From Clostridia bacterium (GTDB lineage Bacteria; Bacillota; DSM-521; Neomoorellales; Neomoorellaceae), in assembly GCA_030445865.1 (NCBI GenBank), contig JASUSV010000011.1, forward strand, positions 1 through 41,786: a DNA stretch of 41,786 nt, written 5' to 3'. A model generated the notes under the pieces. It made no database searches. It was not told the origin of the DNA and was given only the letters and a program-made list of their open reading frames with translations. This document shows positions 29,772 through 38,558 of this stretch, piece after piece; within the stretch, counting starts at the first letter, position 1; each line of letters begins with the position of its first letter. A program made the position numbers and the translations under genes.

Positions 29772-30536
29772 CTAGGGTATAGGGTTTAACGTCAGGGCCG
29801 CCAGGATTTCTTCTTTACTCATACCGCCTTCTTCCGGCGGCCGGCCGACAACAACCACCGGCAGGCTCAATTCCAGAGCGGCAGCCACCTTTTCTTCCAG
29901 ACCGCCAGCCGCACCGTCTTCTTTAGTAACCACAATTTCAGCCCCGTACTGGCGATAAAGGGCTAAATTAAGCTCCCGGCTACACGGCCCCTGGAGGGCC
30001 ACAATATCGCGAGGTAAAAGGCCAAGGGTGCGGCAATGGGCCAGGGAATCCACTTCAGGCAGCACTCGAACTACCAACCTTTTACCCTGGAGCCGGGGAG
30101 AATGAACAAAAGTAGCCAGGTGGCGCGTACCGATAGTCAGAAAAATAGTCCGGCCGCCGAGCGACGCCACTACACCTACCGCCTCTTCCCAATCTTTGAC
30201 CGGTTTCACCAGGGGATGAACGGGAAGTTTAGCCGCCGGGCGGCTGTAACGATAATATGAAATGCCGAGTTTGGCACAAACCCGTTTACTCATGTCGGTA
30301 ACAGCAGTAGCAAAGGGGTGGGTGCAGTCCACCACTGCCGCAAAAGGGCGGTTCTGCAGCAGGGAAAGCAGGTCACCCTCCGAAAGAGGGCCGCATAAAC
30401 TTTCCATTGCCCCGGCGGCGCGGGCCAGTTCGGCGCCGTAGGGAGTCAGAGCCGTAGCCACCACCTGCCACCCTTGTTCCCTCAGAGCGGCAATCATCTC
30501 CCGCCCCTCGCTCGTGCCCGCCAGAACCAAGATCAT
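29772..30536 (-). CDS. cbiJ: Cobalt-precorrin-6A reductase
   Basis: NAD(P)H-dependent reductase of the macrocycle. The 254-residue protein starts MILVLAGTSEGREM, the CobK/CbiJ signature, with VVDCTHPFATAVT, LTIGTRHL, ALQGPCSRELN, and VVTKEDGAAGGLEEK towards the C-terminus. It overlaps cbiH by four bases (ATGA type). Confidence 0.94.
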   Translation of the reverse strand: MILVLAGTSEGREMIAALREQGWQVVATALTPYGAELARAAGAMESLCGPLSEGDLLSLLQNRPFAAVVDCTHPFATAVTDMSKRVCAKLGISYYRYSRPAAKLPVHPLVKPVKDWEEAVGVVASLGGRTIFLTIGTRHLATFVHSPRLQGKRLVVRVLPEVDSLAHCRTLGLLPRDIVALQGPCSRELNLALYRQYGAEIVVTKEDGAAGGLEEKVAAALELSLPVVVVGRPPEEGGMSKEEILAALTLNPIP

Positions 30537-31357
30537 AGTCTATAACCCCTGGGGGTGACCAGGCGGCCATCAAGCACCCTGGTCTGGCTATTGCCAATAA
30601 TTACCGTAGCTAGCATATCCACCGGCAAATCCGCAAACTTAAGAAGGTCGCTGACCCAGACTTCTTCGCCTTCGCGGCCGGCATTTCGCACCACTCCTAC
30701 CGGTGTTTCCGGCGACCGGTAGCGCAAGAAAATCTCTTGGGCCAGGTGCAGGTGCCGCTGGCGTCCGTGACTGCGGGGGTTATAAAGAACGGTAACAAAG
30801 TCGCCCTGGGCGGCCAGTTCCAGGCGACGGGCGATAAGCTCCCAAGGAGTAAGGCGGTCGCTCAAGCTTATGACGGCAAAATCATGCATTAAAGGGGCGC
30901 CCAGGGCAGCAGCCGCCGCCGTAGCCGCCGTCACGCCGGGAATAATCGCTACCGGCAGCCTGCTGCCCGGAGCAGCCTGGTGTAAAATTTCCAGTACCAG
31001 GCCGGCCATCCCATAAACACCGGGATCGCCGCTGGATACAATGGCCACCTTCCGGCCGGCCAGGGCCAACTGTACCGCCCGGCAACAGCGTTCTATTTCG
31101 CCGGTCATGCCGGTAGCCACCACTTCCCGGCCGCCGGTGAGGTCACGGATGAGGTCAAGGTAGGTATGATAGCCGACAATCACTTCAGCTTCTTCCAGGG
31201 CCTTACGGGCCCGGGCCGTCATCTCGGCTGCTCCGCCCGGCCCCAAGCCGATTACGGCCAGGCTACCCTGGCCAGGGCTACCGTCACCCCCGCATAGCGG
31301 CGTTTCCTCAAGATCAGCTTTCCTCTCCCCGACGCCAATAAGGCCGCCGGTTCGCAT
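30533..31357 (-). CDS. cbiH: Cobalt-factor III / precorrin-3B C17-methyltransferase
   Basis: SAM-dependent enzyme performing ring contraction and C17 methylation. The tetrapyrrole methylase fold begins at about residue 32 with SLAVIGLGPGG, followed by VIVGYHTYLDLI, VSSGDPGVYGMAGL, IPGVTAATAAAA and VLYNPRSHGR. The ATG at 31357 is the only conventional start I found before the fold, but it makes a 106-base overlap with cbiG and adds about 30 residues unlike the family. A CTG about ten codons before GLGPGG, or translational coupling at the cbiG stop, is possible. The 3' end is certain; the start is not. Confidence 0.92.
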   Translation of the reverse strand: MRTGGLIGVGERKADLEETPLCGGDGSPGQGSLAVIGLGPGGAAEMTARARKALEEAEVIVGYHTYLDLIRDLTGGREVVATGMTGEIERCCRAVQLALAGRKVAIVSSGDPGVYGMAGLVLEILHQAAPGSRLPVAIIPGVTAATAAAAALGAPLMHDFAVISLSDRLTPWELIARRLELAAQGDFVTVLYNPRSHGRQRHLHLAQEIFLRYRSPETPVGVVRNAGREGEEVWVSDLLKFADLPVDMLATVIIGNSQTRVLDGRLVTPRGYRL

Positions 31358-32376
31358 ACGCCACCAACTCCAATCTTCGCCTGTACTGTTTCAGAAAAAC
31401 TCAAATCAGGTTGCGCGCTAAGTACCGCGGCCAACTCTTCACGTGTATAAGTCCGCAACTCGCAGCCCAGCCGGTGGGCCGCCGCCAGCAGGCCGGGCTC
31501 ACCGGCCTTGAGGTCAATGCTCGCCAGCGCCGCCAGGCTCCAGCGGCTGTAACCCGCCTCCCGCAGGGCCCATCCCAGAGCAGCCAGAATACGGCCTTCG
31601 GCTGTACCTCGCCGGCAGCCTATACCGGCCACAACCTGAGCCGGGCGTAAGAACACCCACCTGGGACCGGGGTCGGGTAGCCGCCGCCCGGTCACCAGCA
31701 GCCCCGCATCCCAGCCTGCCGGGCTGTCAAAGGCGGCTAGAGGGAAACACGGCAACCGGGGTGCCAGCCCGCGCCAGGAATGCAGCCAGGGCTCTTCGGC
31801 CCAGAGGCCCACCCGGCCGCCGTTGACCAGGGCACCGCTGACGGCCGCGAGCCTGGAGGCCGGTACCGGCTTTAATCCCAGCTCCCGCGCCAGCAGGTCC
31901 AGAGCAGGTAGGCCCTGCAAGTCGCTGGCTGTAGTTATCACCGCCTCTCCTCCCAGGACGGTGGCCACCTGCCGCGCCAGTTCATTGGCTCCGCCTAGGT
32001 GCCCCGATAAAAGGCTGATGGCATGCTGACCCTGTTCGTCTAAAAGGATTACGGCCGGGTCCTTATATTTACTCTCCAGATAGGGCGCCAGGCAGCGGAC
32101 GGCAATCCCAGCCGCCATAATAAGCACCAGCCCCTCATAGCGGCGCCAGAGGAAGCCCAGGAAATCCTTTAGCTTCCCCTCGATGGGCTTGACCTCTATG
32201 CCCCACGGTACGACCTGATGGGAACGAAACGCAGTCTCACCAGTTACCGCTGTGAGAGGGAGGCATCCTGGGACAGGCTGGTTAGCATAGACCGTAACCT
32301 TGCTGCCCAGGCCGGCCGCCAATCGCAGGCCTACTTCCAAACCGGCCTTAGTCAGGGCTACAATCGCCAGATCCAT
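31252..32376 (-). CDS. cbiG: Cobalt-precorrin-5A hydrolase
   Basis: Opens the delta-lactone and releases acetaldehyde in the anaerobic route. The 374-residue protein has the N-terminal region MDLAIVALTKAGLEVG, a middle region with VLIMAAGIAVRCLAPYLESK and AISLLSGHLGGANELA, and the CobE-like C-terminal region VVAGIGCRRGTAEGRI. ATG 32374-32376 is chosen: GGGAG lies about ten bases upstream and the extra 35 residues of the longer frame overlap cbiF. The stop lies inside the cbiH reading frame. Confidence 0.94.
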   Translation of the reverse strand: MDLAIVALTKAGLEVGLRLAAGLGSKVTVYANQPVPGCLPLTAVTGETAFRSHQVVPWGIEVKPIEGKLKDFLGFLWRRYEGLVLIMAAGIAVRCLAPYLESKYKDPAVILLDEQGQHAISLLSGHLGGANELARQVATVLGGEAVITTASDLQGLPALDLLARELGLKPVPASRLAAVSGALVNGGRVGLWAEEPWLHSWRGLAPRLPCFPLAAFDSPAGWDAGLLVTGRRLPDPGPRWVFLRPAQVVAGIGCRRGTAEGRILAALGWALREAGYSRWSLAALASIDLKAGEPGLLAAAHRLGCELRTYTREELAAVLSAQPDLSFSETVQAKIGVGGVCEPAALLASGRGKLILRKRRYAGVTVALARVAWP

Positions 32377-33127
32377 CTCTCTTCTCCCGGAAACCGTGGT
32401 CGAAGCTGGGGTCGTAGAGGCAGGAGCGCCTGTAAGGGGCGACCAGAAAATCGCCCACCAAAAGCAGGGCCGTACGCTCAATGCCTGCCGCGGCGGTCTG
32501 TTCGGTAATATCGGCCAGCGTCCCCCGGATCACCTTCTCTTCCGGCCAGGAAGCTTTATAAACTAAGGCTGCTGGCGTGGCCGGGCCGTAGCCCAGGGCC
32601 AGTTCGGCCACCGCCTGGCCTAAGGACTGGGCGCTTAAGAAGAGGCAGAGGCTGGCCCGGTGCCGGGCCAGCTCCACAAGGTTTTCCCCTGGCGGTACCG
32701 GTGTGCGCCCGCCGCGGCGGGTTAAGATTAGAGTCTGGCTGACGCCCGGCAGGGTAAACTCTCGCCGTACGGCAGCCGCAGCCGCGGCAAAAGAACTCAC
32801 TCCTGGCACTATTTCAAAAGGTACTCCCCGCCGGGCTAACCCGTCCATCTGTTCCTGGATGGCACCGTAAAGGGAAGGATCACCGGTATGCAGGCGAACG
32901 ACCAGCTCGCCGCGGCCCGCGGCCGCCACCATAAGCTCCAGTATCTCCTCCAGCGTCATCCCGGCGCTATTTAAAATCCTGGCCTGGGGGCGGGTATAAG
33001 CCAATAAGGCGGGGTTGACCAGAGAACCGGTATAAATAATGAGATCGGCCGCCGCCAGCAATTTTTGGCCCTTTACTGTGATGAGATCCGGATCGCCGGG
33101 GCCGGCCCCGACAAAGTAAACCTTCAC
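32348..33127 (-). CDS. cbiF: Cobalt-precorrin-4 C11-methyltransferase
   Basis: SAM-dependent methylase. The 259-residue protein begins MKVYFVGAGPGDPDLITVKG, with IIYTGSLVNPALL (the CbiF/CobM hallmark), VVRLHTGDPSLYGAIQEQ and IVPGVSSFAAAAAA. The extreme C-terminus overlaps cbiG by 29 bases. The GTG start overlaps the cbiL stop as GTGA. Confidence 0.95.
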   Translation of the reverse strand: MKVYFVGAGPGDPDLITVKGQKLLAAADLIIYTGSLVNPALLAYTRPQARILNSAGMTLEEILELMVAAAGRGELVVRLHTGDPSLYGAIQEQMDGLARRGVPFEIVPGVSSFAAAAAAVRREFTLPGVSQTLILTRRGGRTPVPPGENLVELARHRASLCLFLSAQSLGQAVAELALGYGPATPAALVYKASWPEEKVIRGTLADITEQTAAAGIERTALLLVGDFLVAPYRRSCLYDPSFDHGFREKRDGSGDCSPD

Positions 33128-33840
33128 TGCTTTTCGGCTCCCTTCACGATGATCAAGGAGAGGTAATCCTGTTTTTTGCCGATACCGGCCTCTAAATTGC
33201 GGCTAAAATATTCCCCGTCCTGACCGCAGCGGCTGACCAGGACGGCGTATTTAGCCCGGTCGCTTTCCTGAAGTACCCGCACAATAGCATCGTATTGACG
33301 TGCCACCTTCATTAAAACCAGATTAGGGAAAATAGGTAAAAGCCGGGTTAATTCCTCGGGATTTTTAAGCAAGGGGACAATAGCCAGCAGTTCGTCCCCT
33401 TTGGCCAGGGGTAAATTGAGGCGGGCCGCCGCCGCCGCAAAGGAAGTTATACCCGGCACTGTTTCGATTTCAGCCTCGGGAAGCCAAATCTTAATCCGTT
33501 CCATTAGATAGCTATAAGTGCTGTAGAGACTGGCATCTCCTAGGGTCAGAAAAGCCACATCCAGTCCCTGCTTCAACTTCTCTATAAGCTCGCCCGCCGC
33601 TGCATCCCAGGCCCGTTCCAGGTAATTCCGGTCGCGACTCATAGGCATAAAAAGAGAGAGGATTTCCTGTTCTGGCCTTAAATAAGGCCTCGCCACTAAA
33701 AAGGCTAGACTTTCCTCGCCTCGCTGGGAAACTGGTACGGCAATTACCGGCACTTGCTGCAGAACGCGTAACGCTTTGAGAGTTAAAAGTTCGGGATCGC
33801 CCGGGCCCACACCCAGGCCGTAAAATTTTCCTGGCACCAC
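33124..33840 (-). CDS. cbiL: Cobalt-factor II / precorrin-2 C20-methyltransferase
   Basis: First SAM-dependent methylation after cobalt insertion. The 238-residue protein has FYGLGVGPGDPELLTLKALR, the LTLGDASLYSTYSYL motif and TVPGITSFAAAAARL, distinguishing it from CbiF and CbiH. Two adjacent GTG codons (33835-33840) follow GGAGG; the second has the more usual spacing but changes only one residue. It lies eight bases after the cbiT stop. Confidence 0.95.
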   Translation of the reverse strand: MVPGKFYGLGVGPGDPELLTLKALRVLQQVPVIAVPVSQRGEESLAFLVARPYLRPEQEILSLFMPMSRDRNYLERAWDAAAGELIEKLKQGLDVAFLTLGDASLYSTYSYLMERIKIWLPEAEIETVPGITSFAAAAARLNLPLAKGDELLAIVPLLKNPEELTRLLPIFPNLVLMKVARQYDAIVRVLQESDRAKYAVLVSRCGQDGEYFSRNLEAGIGKKQDYLSLIIVKGAEKQ

Positions 33841-33848
33841 GCGGCCTC

Positions 33849-34442
33849 CTATCGAGTTAAAGTAATAATATAAACCGGGTTCATGGCACTCCAGAGTTGT
33901 CGTCTCCCGGCAGTCGTCAAGCGCGCCACGTTAACGCAGATGACTTCCGCTGCCACTCCGTATCTCTGGGCAAAGTCCAGCCCGCCCTGCAAGGTTTCCC
34001 AGGTAACAGCGTTTAAAACCAGGCGCCCCCCCGGCTCGAGTTTCTGGAGGCAGACCTCCAGGATACCCATAAGCTCACCGCCGCTTCCCCCTACCAGTAC
34101 CCGGTTGGGCGCCGGCAAGTCGGCCAGCGCCGCCGGCGCCGTTCCCTCTACAAATTTCACATTTTCTAAGCCAAAGCGATTTACATTAGCCTGGGTTAAA
34201 GCCAGGGCTAAGGGTTCTTTTTCTATAGCGTAAACCTGCCCAGGAGTTATCAGGCGCGCGGCCTCCACTGTAAGGGAACCGGTGCCGGTACCAATATCGT
34301 AGACCGTCTGGCCGGGGGCTAGGCGGGCCTTGGCCAGGGTCAGGATGCGGACTTCTTCCTTGGTTAAAGGAACTCCTTCTTCCCGCCGGAAACAGGCGTC
34401 CGGGATACCCGGCGTTAGGTAGGGCCAGTTAACTTCAGTCAT
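33849..34442 (-). CDS. cbiT: Cobalt-precorrin-6B C15-methyltransferase (decarboxylating)
   Basis: Class I SAM methyltransferase that methylates C15 and decarboxylates C12. The 197-residue protein has PDACFRREEGVPLTKEEVR near the start, the SAM motif VYDIGTGTGSLTVEAA (about 47-62), and VLVGGSGGELMGILE. ATG 34440-34442 overlaps the cbiE stop. The longer frame to 34475 adds 11 residues that belong to the cbiE frame. In many organisms CbiT is fused to CbiE as CobL; here they are separate but overlapping. Confidence 0.95.
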   Translation of the reverse strand: MTEVNWPYLTPGIPDACFRREEGVPLTKEEVRILTLAKARLAPGQTVYDIGTGTGSLTVEAARLITPGQVYAIEKEPLALALTQANVNRFGLENVKFVEGTAPAALADLPAPNRVLVGGSGGELMGILEVCLQKLEPGGRLVLNAVTWETLQGGLDFAQRYGVAAEVICVNVARLTTAGRRQLWSAMNPVYIITLTR

Positions 34443-35079
34443 AGCCCAACACCACCACCGCTTCCGGCAGGTCAAGACCCGCCAGTTCAGATGCCTGCAG
34501 CCAGAGGCAGCGCTCTGTATCGGAGCCGAGTTCGACCCCCACCCAGACTGGATATTCGCCTAGGCCGTGGGTGGCAAGATACCGCCCCACGGCGGCCGGC
34601 GAGTTCCGGCCGCCGGTGAGCAGGACCAGCCTGGCCGTACCCTGATGCAGGGCAGGCAAAAAAGGTTTTAAAAGGTCCGTTTCCCGCCCGTGCAGGCTTA
34701 AAAAAGTAGCTTCTTCCCAGGTAGCCCCCAGGCGGGCGAAGGCCATTTGCATGGAACTGATGCCGGGGATAACGCGAATTTCTTCCCCCGGAAACTGGCG
34801 TTTCAGCCAGGGCAACAGACTATAGAACCCAGGGTCGCCGGAAACCAGTACCGCCGTTGGTTGCCCGTAAATTTTTTTTAAATAAGCGGCCAGGCTCTCT
34901 AGGTCGCCGGTTAAACGATATTTTACTACCGGCAGATCCTTGAAAAGGGCCAGAGCTCTTTTGCCGCCGATTAAAACTTTGGCCTGTTCTGCTGCCTCCC
35001 GGGCCGCCGGGGTCAAATAAGCAGGGCTGCCGGGACCAATTCCCACTACCGTCAGCCAGCTTCCCCTTTGTTCAGCCAT
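34435..35079 (-). CDS. cbiE: Cobalt-precorrin-7 C5-methyltransferase
   Basis: SAM-dependent tetrapyrrole methylase. The 214-residue protein has LTVVGIGPGSPAYLTPAARE, VLVSGDPGFYSLLPWL, VIPGISSMQMAFARLG and LLTGGRNSPAAVG. It overlaps cbiD by eight bases and cbiT by eight bases. Together with CbiT it performs the final methylations. Confidence 0.95.
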   Translation of the reverse strand: MAEQRGSWLTVVGIGPGSPAYLTPAAREAAEQAKVLIGGKRALALFKDLPVVKYRLTGDLESLAAYLKKIYGQPTAVLVSGDPGFYSLLPWLKRQFPGEEIRVIPGISSMQMAFARLGATWEEATFLSLHGRETDLLKPFLPALHQGTARLVLLTGGRNSPAAVGRYLATHGLGEYPVWVGVELGSDTERCLWLQASELAGLDLPEAVVVLGYD

Positions 35080-36163
35080 GAAGATATTCCTCCATTATCT
35101 GGCGGGCGACTTCATCCCGACCGATAATTTCACCCTTGAGGTTAAGCAGGGCCGTCCCCACCGTGAGGCGCTTGCGAACAAACTCTTGCGCCTGCCGGCT
35201 GGCCTGCCGGGCCAGCAAGTCCCAGATGCCGTTTTGACCGTAAGATTGTACCAATTCCAGCACGGCTTCCACGGTAGGGGCCTCTAACACACCCCGCACC
35301 ATTTTCGCCGGCGCCCCGCCAGCTGCCAGGTAGGCTGCGATGATTTCCCGGCGGCCATCGGCCACGCGGCTGTGGGTGTTAAAGATGCCCCCGGCCACCT
35401 TGACCAGTTTACCGGCGTGGCCCCACAGTAGAACCCGTTTTACCCCGGCATTAGCGCAGGCCTCCAGGAGATCGCCGATAAGATTGCTGGTTAAAATTAC
35501 GACTTCCTCTGGAAAGCCGTAACCCTGTACCGCCCGGCATTGACCCATGCGGCCCGGCGTAAGGACCAGTGTCTTATGCCCGGCTGCTAGGGCTACGCCG
35601 ACCTGGGTAATAAGGGAAGCTTGCAGAGCCTCTACAGACATGGGCTCGACAATACCGGTAGTACCGAGGATAGAAAGGCCGCCTTCGATGCCCAACCTGG
35701 GATTTAAAGTCCGGCGGGCCAGTTCCTCACCCCTGGGAATACTGATGGTTAATTCTACTCCTTCTCCGGGCGGCAATAACGGCGTCACGGCCGCGGTAAT
35801 CATCGCCCGCGGCACCGGATTAACGGCCGGTTCTCCCACCGGTACTGCCAACCCAGGGCGGGTAACGATACCCACGCCGCGTCCGGCACGGATCTGCACC
35901 GGACCGGGGCGCAGTTGCGCCCGGACATGGACAGCCACCTCGTGGGTAATATCCGGGTCGTCGCCGGCGTCTTTAATCACTACCGCCTCGGCCCACCCCT
36001 CTCCCCGTTCTACCTGTACCGGCAGCCGCAGTTCTTGGCCGCCGGGGGTAGTAATCGTAACCCATTCAGGCAAAGAATCTTGCCGCAAGGCGAGTACGGC
36101 CGCTTTGGCCGCCGCTGCCGCGCAGGAGCCGGTAGTATAGCCCTTTCGCAACTGCTTTACCAC
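35072..36163 (-). CDS. cbiD: Cobalt-precorrin-5B C1-methyltransferase
   Basis: SAM-dependent C1 methylation, in a fold unrelated to the other Cbi methylases and specific to the anaerobic pathway. The 363-residue protein begins LRKGYTTGSCAAAAAKAA, then VIKDAGDDPDITHEV, the glycine-rich GRGVGIVTRPGLAVPVGEPAVNPVPR, and HAGKLVKVAGGIFNTHS. A TTG four codons after the GTG start, with AGGTGG eight bases before it, is an alternative start. It follows the 130-base gap that holds the inverted-repeat element. Confidence 0.95.
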   Translation of the reverse strand: MVKQLRKGYTTGSCAAAAAKAAVLALRQDSLPEWVTITTPGGQELRLPVQVERGEGWAEAVVIKDAGDDPDITHEVAVHVRAQLRPGPVQIRAGRGVGIVTRPGLAVPVGEPAVNPVPRAMITAAVTPLLPPGEGVELTISIPRGEELARRTLNPRLGIEGGLSILGTTGIVEPMSVEALQASLITQVGVALAAGHKTLVLTPGRMGQCRAVQGYGFPEEVVILTSNLIGDLLEACANAGVKRVLLWGHAGKLVKVAGGIFNTHSRVADGRREIIAAYLAAGGAPAKMVRGVLEAPTVEAVLELVQSYGQNGIWDLLARQASRQAQEFVRKRLTVGTALLNLKGEIIGRDEVARQIMEEYLHG

Positions 36164-36192
36164 CTGAGTTACCCCACTCTCGCTAGCAAACT

Positions 36193-36291
36193 TGGGTTAT
36201 CTGCTCCTTCGTTTAATTTGCCCACGCTTTGAACCAAGTCGCCCTTCGCCTATATCCCCCCAGACTCTTCACGCAAACTTGGGATAACCCA
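36193..36291 (-). repeat. Inverted-repeat-bounded intergenic element between cobU and cbiD
   Basis: Nine-base inverted repeats TGGGTTATC (36193-36201) and GATAACCCA (36283-36291) bound a 99-base non-coding stretch. An 11-base direct repeat, GCAAACTTGGG, occurs at 36186-36196 and 36273-36283. In minus-strand RNA a second stem, CCAAGU/ACUUGG (36277-36282 with 36234-36239), would stack directly on the outer one. No T-run follows, so it is not a plain terminator. No promoter was convincing. It could be a MITE-like or other dispersed repeat, or a structured RNA within the cob transcript. No second copy was noticed in the window. Confidence 0.45.
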
Positions 36292-36293
36292 GC

Positions 36294-36905
36294 TTACCAC
36301 CATTCCTCTTCCCCCCTAACTACCGTACGCCCGGCCAGCGATTTGATTTCTAAAGGAATACCGGCCACTACCAGGTAAACCGCATCAGCTAAAGAAGCAA
36401 ACCGCTGATTGATCCAGCCAAGGAGGTCGCGGTAAAGCCTTCCTAAAGGATAAGGCGGCACCAGACCGCTGCCGACTTCATTGGTAACCACAAGCACGTC
36501 GGATGGACTCTCCCAGGCTACCCTAGCTAGTTCTTCTACCCTCTCCCGTACAGCCGCCTTACGGTCCGGCGGCAAAAGGAAGCCAACTTCATCTGCCGGC
36601 AGGGACGTTTGGGCCAGCAGCAGGTTGCTCAAGTACACTCCCAGGCAATCAACTAAAATAACTGTATCCGACCGTCCCCGCTCCGCAATTACCGACGCTA
36701 AATCCAAGTGTTCCTCTACCGTCTCCCAGTCGGGCGGCCGTCGGCGGCGGTGATGGGCGACCCTGACTGCCATTTCCCGATCTTCTACCCGGGCCGTAGC
36801 CACATAAATGACTTTTTTGGCCGCCTTGCGGGCCAATTCTTCGGCAAAACTACTCTTCCCGCTCCGCGCCCCGCCCACAATTAATATAAGCCTTCCTCGC
36901 TGCAT
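36294..36905 (-). CDS. cobU: Adenosylcobinamide kinase / adenosylcobinamide-phosphate guanylyltransferase
   Basis: Bifunctional enzyme making adenosylcobinamide-GDP, the substrate of CobS. The 203-residue protein has the P-loop ILIVGGARSGKSSFAE at the N-terminus. HHRRRRPPDWETVEEH carries the GMP-accepting His, and VTNEVGSGLVPPYPLGRLYRD is the CobU/CobP hallmark. Its ATG overlaps the cbiO stop by one base (TGATG). It is the first biosynthetic gene after the cobalt transporter genes. Confidence 0.95.
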   Translation of the reverse strand: MQRGRLILIVGGARSGKSSFAEELARKAAKKVIYVATARVEDREMAVRVAHHRRRRPPDWETVEEHLDLASVIAERGRSDTVILVDCLGVYLSNLLLAQTSLPADEVGFLLPPDRKAAVRERVEELARVAWESPSDVLVVTNEVGSGLVPPYPLGRLYRDLLGWINQRFASLADAVYLVVAGIPLEIKSLAGRTVVRGEEEWW

Positions 36906-37780
36906 CAGGGGACCGCCCTCAGCCTGTTATTACTACAAGCTATATCAGCGCCAGCGAGGCTGCGCAGTAGTTCCTCTTTGGTTTTGGGAAGAGGCGCCCT
37001 CTCGGCCAGGTAACCTTTCTTCTTCAGAAACTGGGCAACATCAAGCAGCCAGGGTTTATTTAATTCCGCTTCCTTCAACAAAGCCTCGTCCTTAAAAATT
37101 TCTTCCGGCACTCCTTCCCCAATGACCGCCCCTTCTTTCATGATGAAGATATAATCAGCCCAGGAATAGGCCAGGTCTACATCATGAGTGGAAAAGATAA
37201 TAGTCACGCCCTGCTGATTGATCTTTTGGAACAGATCTACTATCCGCAGAGCCTGACGGGAATCCAACCAAGCCGTAGGTTCATCGCAGATGAGCACCCG
37301 GGGCTGCATAGCCAGGATGGCAGCAAGAGCTACGCGCTTTTTCTGTCCGTAACTCAAGAAATGAGTAGGCTTATCTTTTAATCCCTCGATTTCCGTAGCT
37401 GATATAGCCTCCTCAACCCGCCGCCACACTTCTTGTTTGGACAAACCCAGGTTTAAGGGTCCAAAGGAGATCTCCTGAAAAACATTGCCTGCAAAAAGTT
37501 GCGTATCGGGGTCTTGAAAAACAAGACCTACGTTTTTACGCAAATCCAGGAGAGAAGCATGCTTATAACTCACGTCCTGCCCGTTAAAACGGATTTTTCC
37601 TCTGTCAGGCCTTAAGATGCCGTTGAAGTGTAGGAAGAGGGTGGTTTTGCCGGCGCCGTTGGGCCCCAAAATGGCAATCTTTTTCCCCTTAAAAATACGC
37701 AACGAAACCCCTTTTAAAGCCCTAGTGCCATCGGGATAGGTAAATTCTATACCCAGTGCTTCCAAAATAACCTCAGACAA
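36905..37780 (-). CDS. cbiO: Cobalt ECF transporter ATPase
   Basis: ATP-hydrolysing subunit of the CbiMNQO cobalt importer. The protein has Walker A GPNGAGKTTLFLHFNG, the Q-loop VFQDPDTQLFAG, the CbiO-type signature LSYGQKKRVALA, Walker B VLICDEPTAWLD and the H-loop STHDVDLAY. A C-terminal extension of about 70 residues follows. TTG 37778-37780 is chosen with GGAG nine bases upstream. The ATG at 37789 has that GGAG immediately before it and is less likely. It overlaps the cbiQ stop. Confidence 0.94.
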   Translation of the reverse strand: MSEVILEALGIEFTYPDGTRALKGVSLRIFKGKKIAILGPNGAGKTTLFLHFNGILRPDRGKIRFNGQDVSYKHASLLDLRKNVGLVFQDPDTQLFAGNVFQEISFGPLNLGLSKQEVWRRVEEAISATEIEGLKDKPTHFLSYGQKKRVALAAILAMQPRVLICDEPTAWLDSRQALRIVDLFQKINQQGVTIIFSTHDVDLAYSWADYIFIMKEGAVIGEGVPEEIFKDEALLKEAELNKPWLLDVAQFLKKKGYLAERAPLPKTKEELLRSLAGADIACSNNRLRAVP

Positions 37781-38558
37781 AAATATCATCTCCTGTCCAC
37801 CAGGCCAGGGCAAGCAGCGCCAGTTCTAATAAGGCCACCAGCGCGAAGTTTTTTCTCGAGAAGGTATAAGGCATTTCCAGTACCCTTAGTTCCCCTTGAT
37901 AGCACCTGGCTGAAAGGGCGTTAAAAAGTATTTGGGAATGATAATAAGACTTGGTAAAAAGGTTAGCCGCCAGCCACCCCAGCGATAAATAAGACGTTTT
38001 AAACGAGGCGTACCCCCAGCGAGAAACCTGGGAAATATAAATTTTAAAGGCCGTCTCCATGAGCACAAAGATAAAGCGGTAGACGATCAGCATTAACTCC
38101 AGGAATAGGCCGGGGGTTTTAACCTTTTTAAGTACCCACAAGATTTCCAGTACCGGTGTCGTTAAAGAGAGAAAATAGAGACAGGAAACCGCCCCCAGGG
38201 ACTTTAATAACAAGTTCCCCGCCAATTCCAGGCCGGTTGGCGTGATGCCCAAACTAAAGCCCCCGATTGTAAACGCCCATAGGAAAGAGAACGGCCGCCG
38301 GGAAATAGAAAAGGCCACCGTCATTATTCCAACCAGTAAAAACGATAGAGGCAACAACATGAGTTTAAGGTAGAATCGCAGCGGTATCCCCGCCCATAAA
38401 ACAATACTGCCTGCCATAATAAGGATTACTGCCAGAGAAATAAGCGGCCGGGAAACTATAAGGCAGATAGCCAAAGTAAGGGCGGCAAAAACAAATTTCT
38501 CCGCTGGGTGGGCGGAACGCAGCCGGTTTGTATAAGCAAACTGGTCAATCTTAAGCAT
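37773..38558 (-). CDS. cbiQ: Cobalt ECF transporter transmembrane component
   Basis: Membrane coupling subunit linking CbiO to CbiM. The 261-residue protein is mostly hydrophobic with about five membrane segments. It starts with DQFAYTNRLRSAHPAEKF, and the cytoplasmic part has KKVKTPGLFLELMLIVYRFIFVL and NALSARCYQGELRVL, where the Ala-Arg region forms the coupling helix contact to the ATPase. It overlaps cbiN by eight bases. Confidence 0.94.
   Translation of the reverse strand: MLKIDQFAYTNRLRSAHPAEKFVFAALTLAICLIVSRPLISLAVILIMAGSIVLWAGIPLRFYLKLMLLPLSFLLVGIMTVAFSISRRPFSFLWAFTIGGFSLGITPTGLELAGNLLLKSLGAVSCLYFLSLTTPVLEILWVLKKVKTPGLFLELMLIVYRFIFVLMETAFKIYISQVSRWGYASFKTSYLSLGWLAANLFTKSYYHSQILFNALSARCYQGELRVLEMPYTFSRKNFALVALLELALLALAWWTGDDIFV

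Noticed and set aside
35547-36140. 197-codon plus-strand frame opposite cbiD
   Set aside because: Antisense shadow of cbiD, low-complexity Ser/Arg/Pro/Thr composition and no ribosome site of note.
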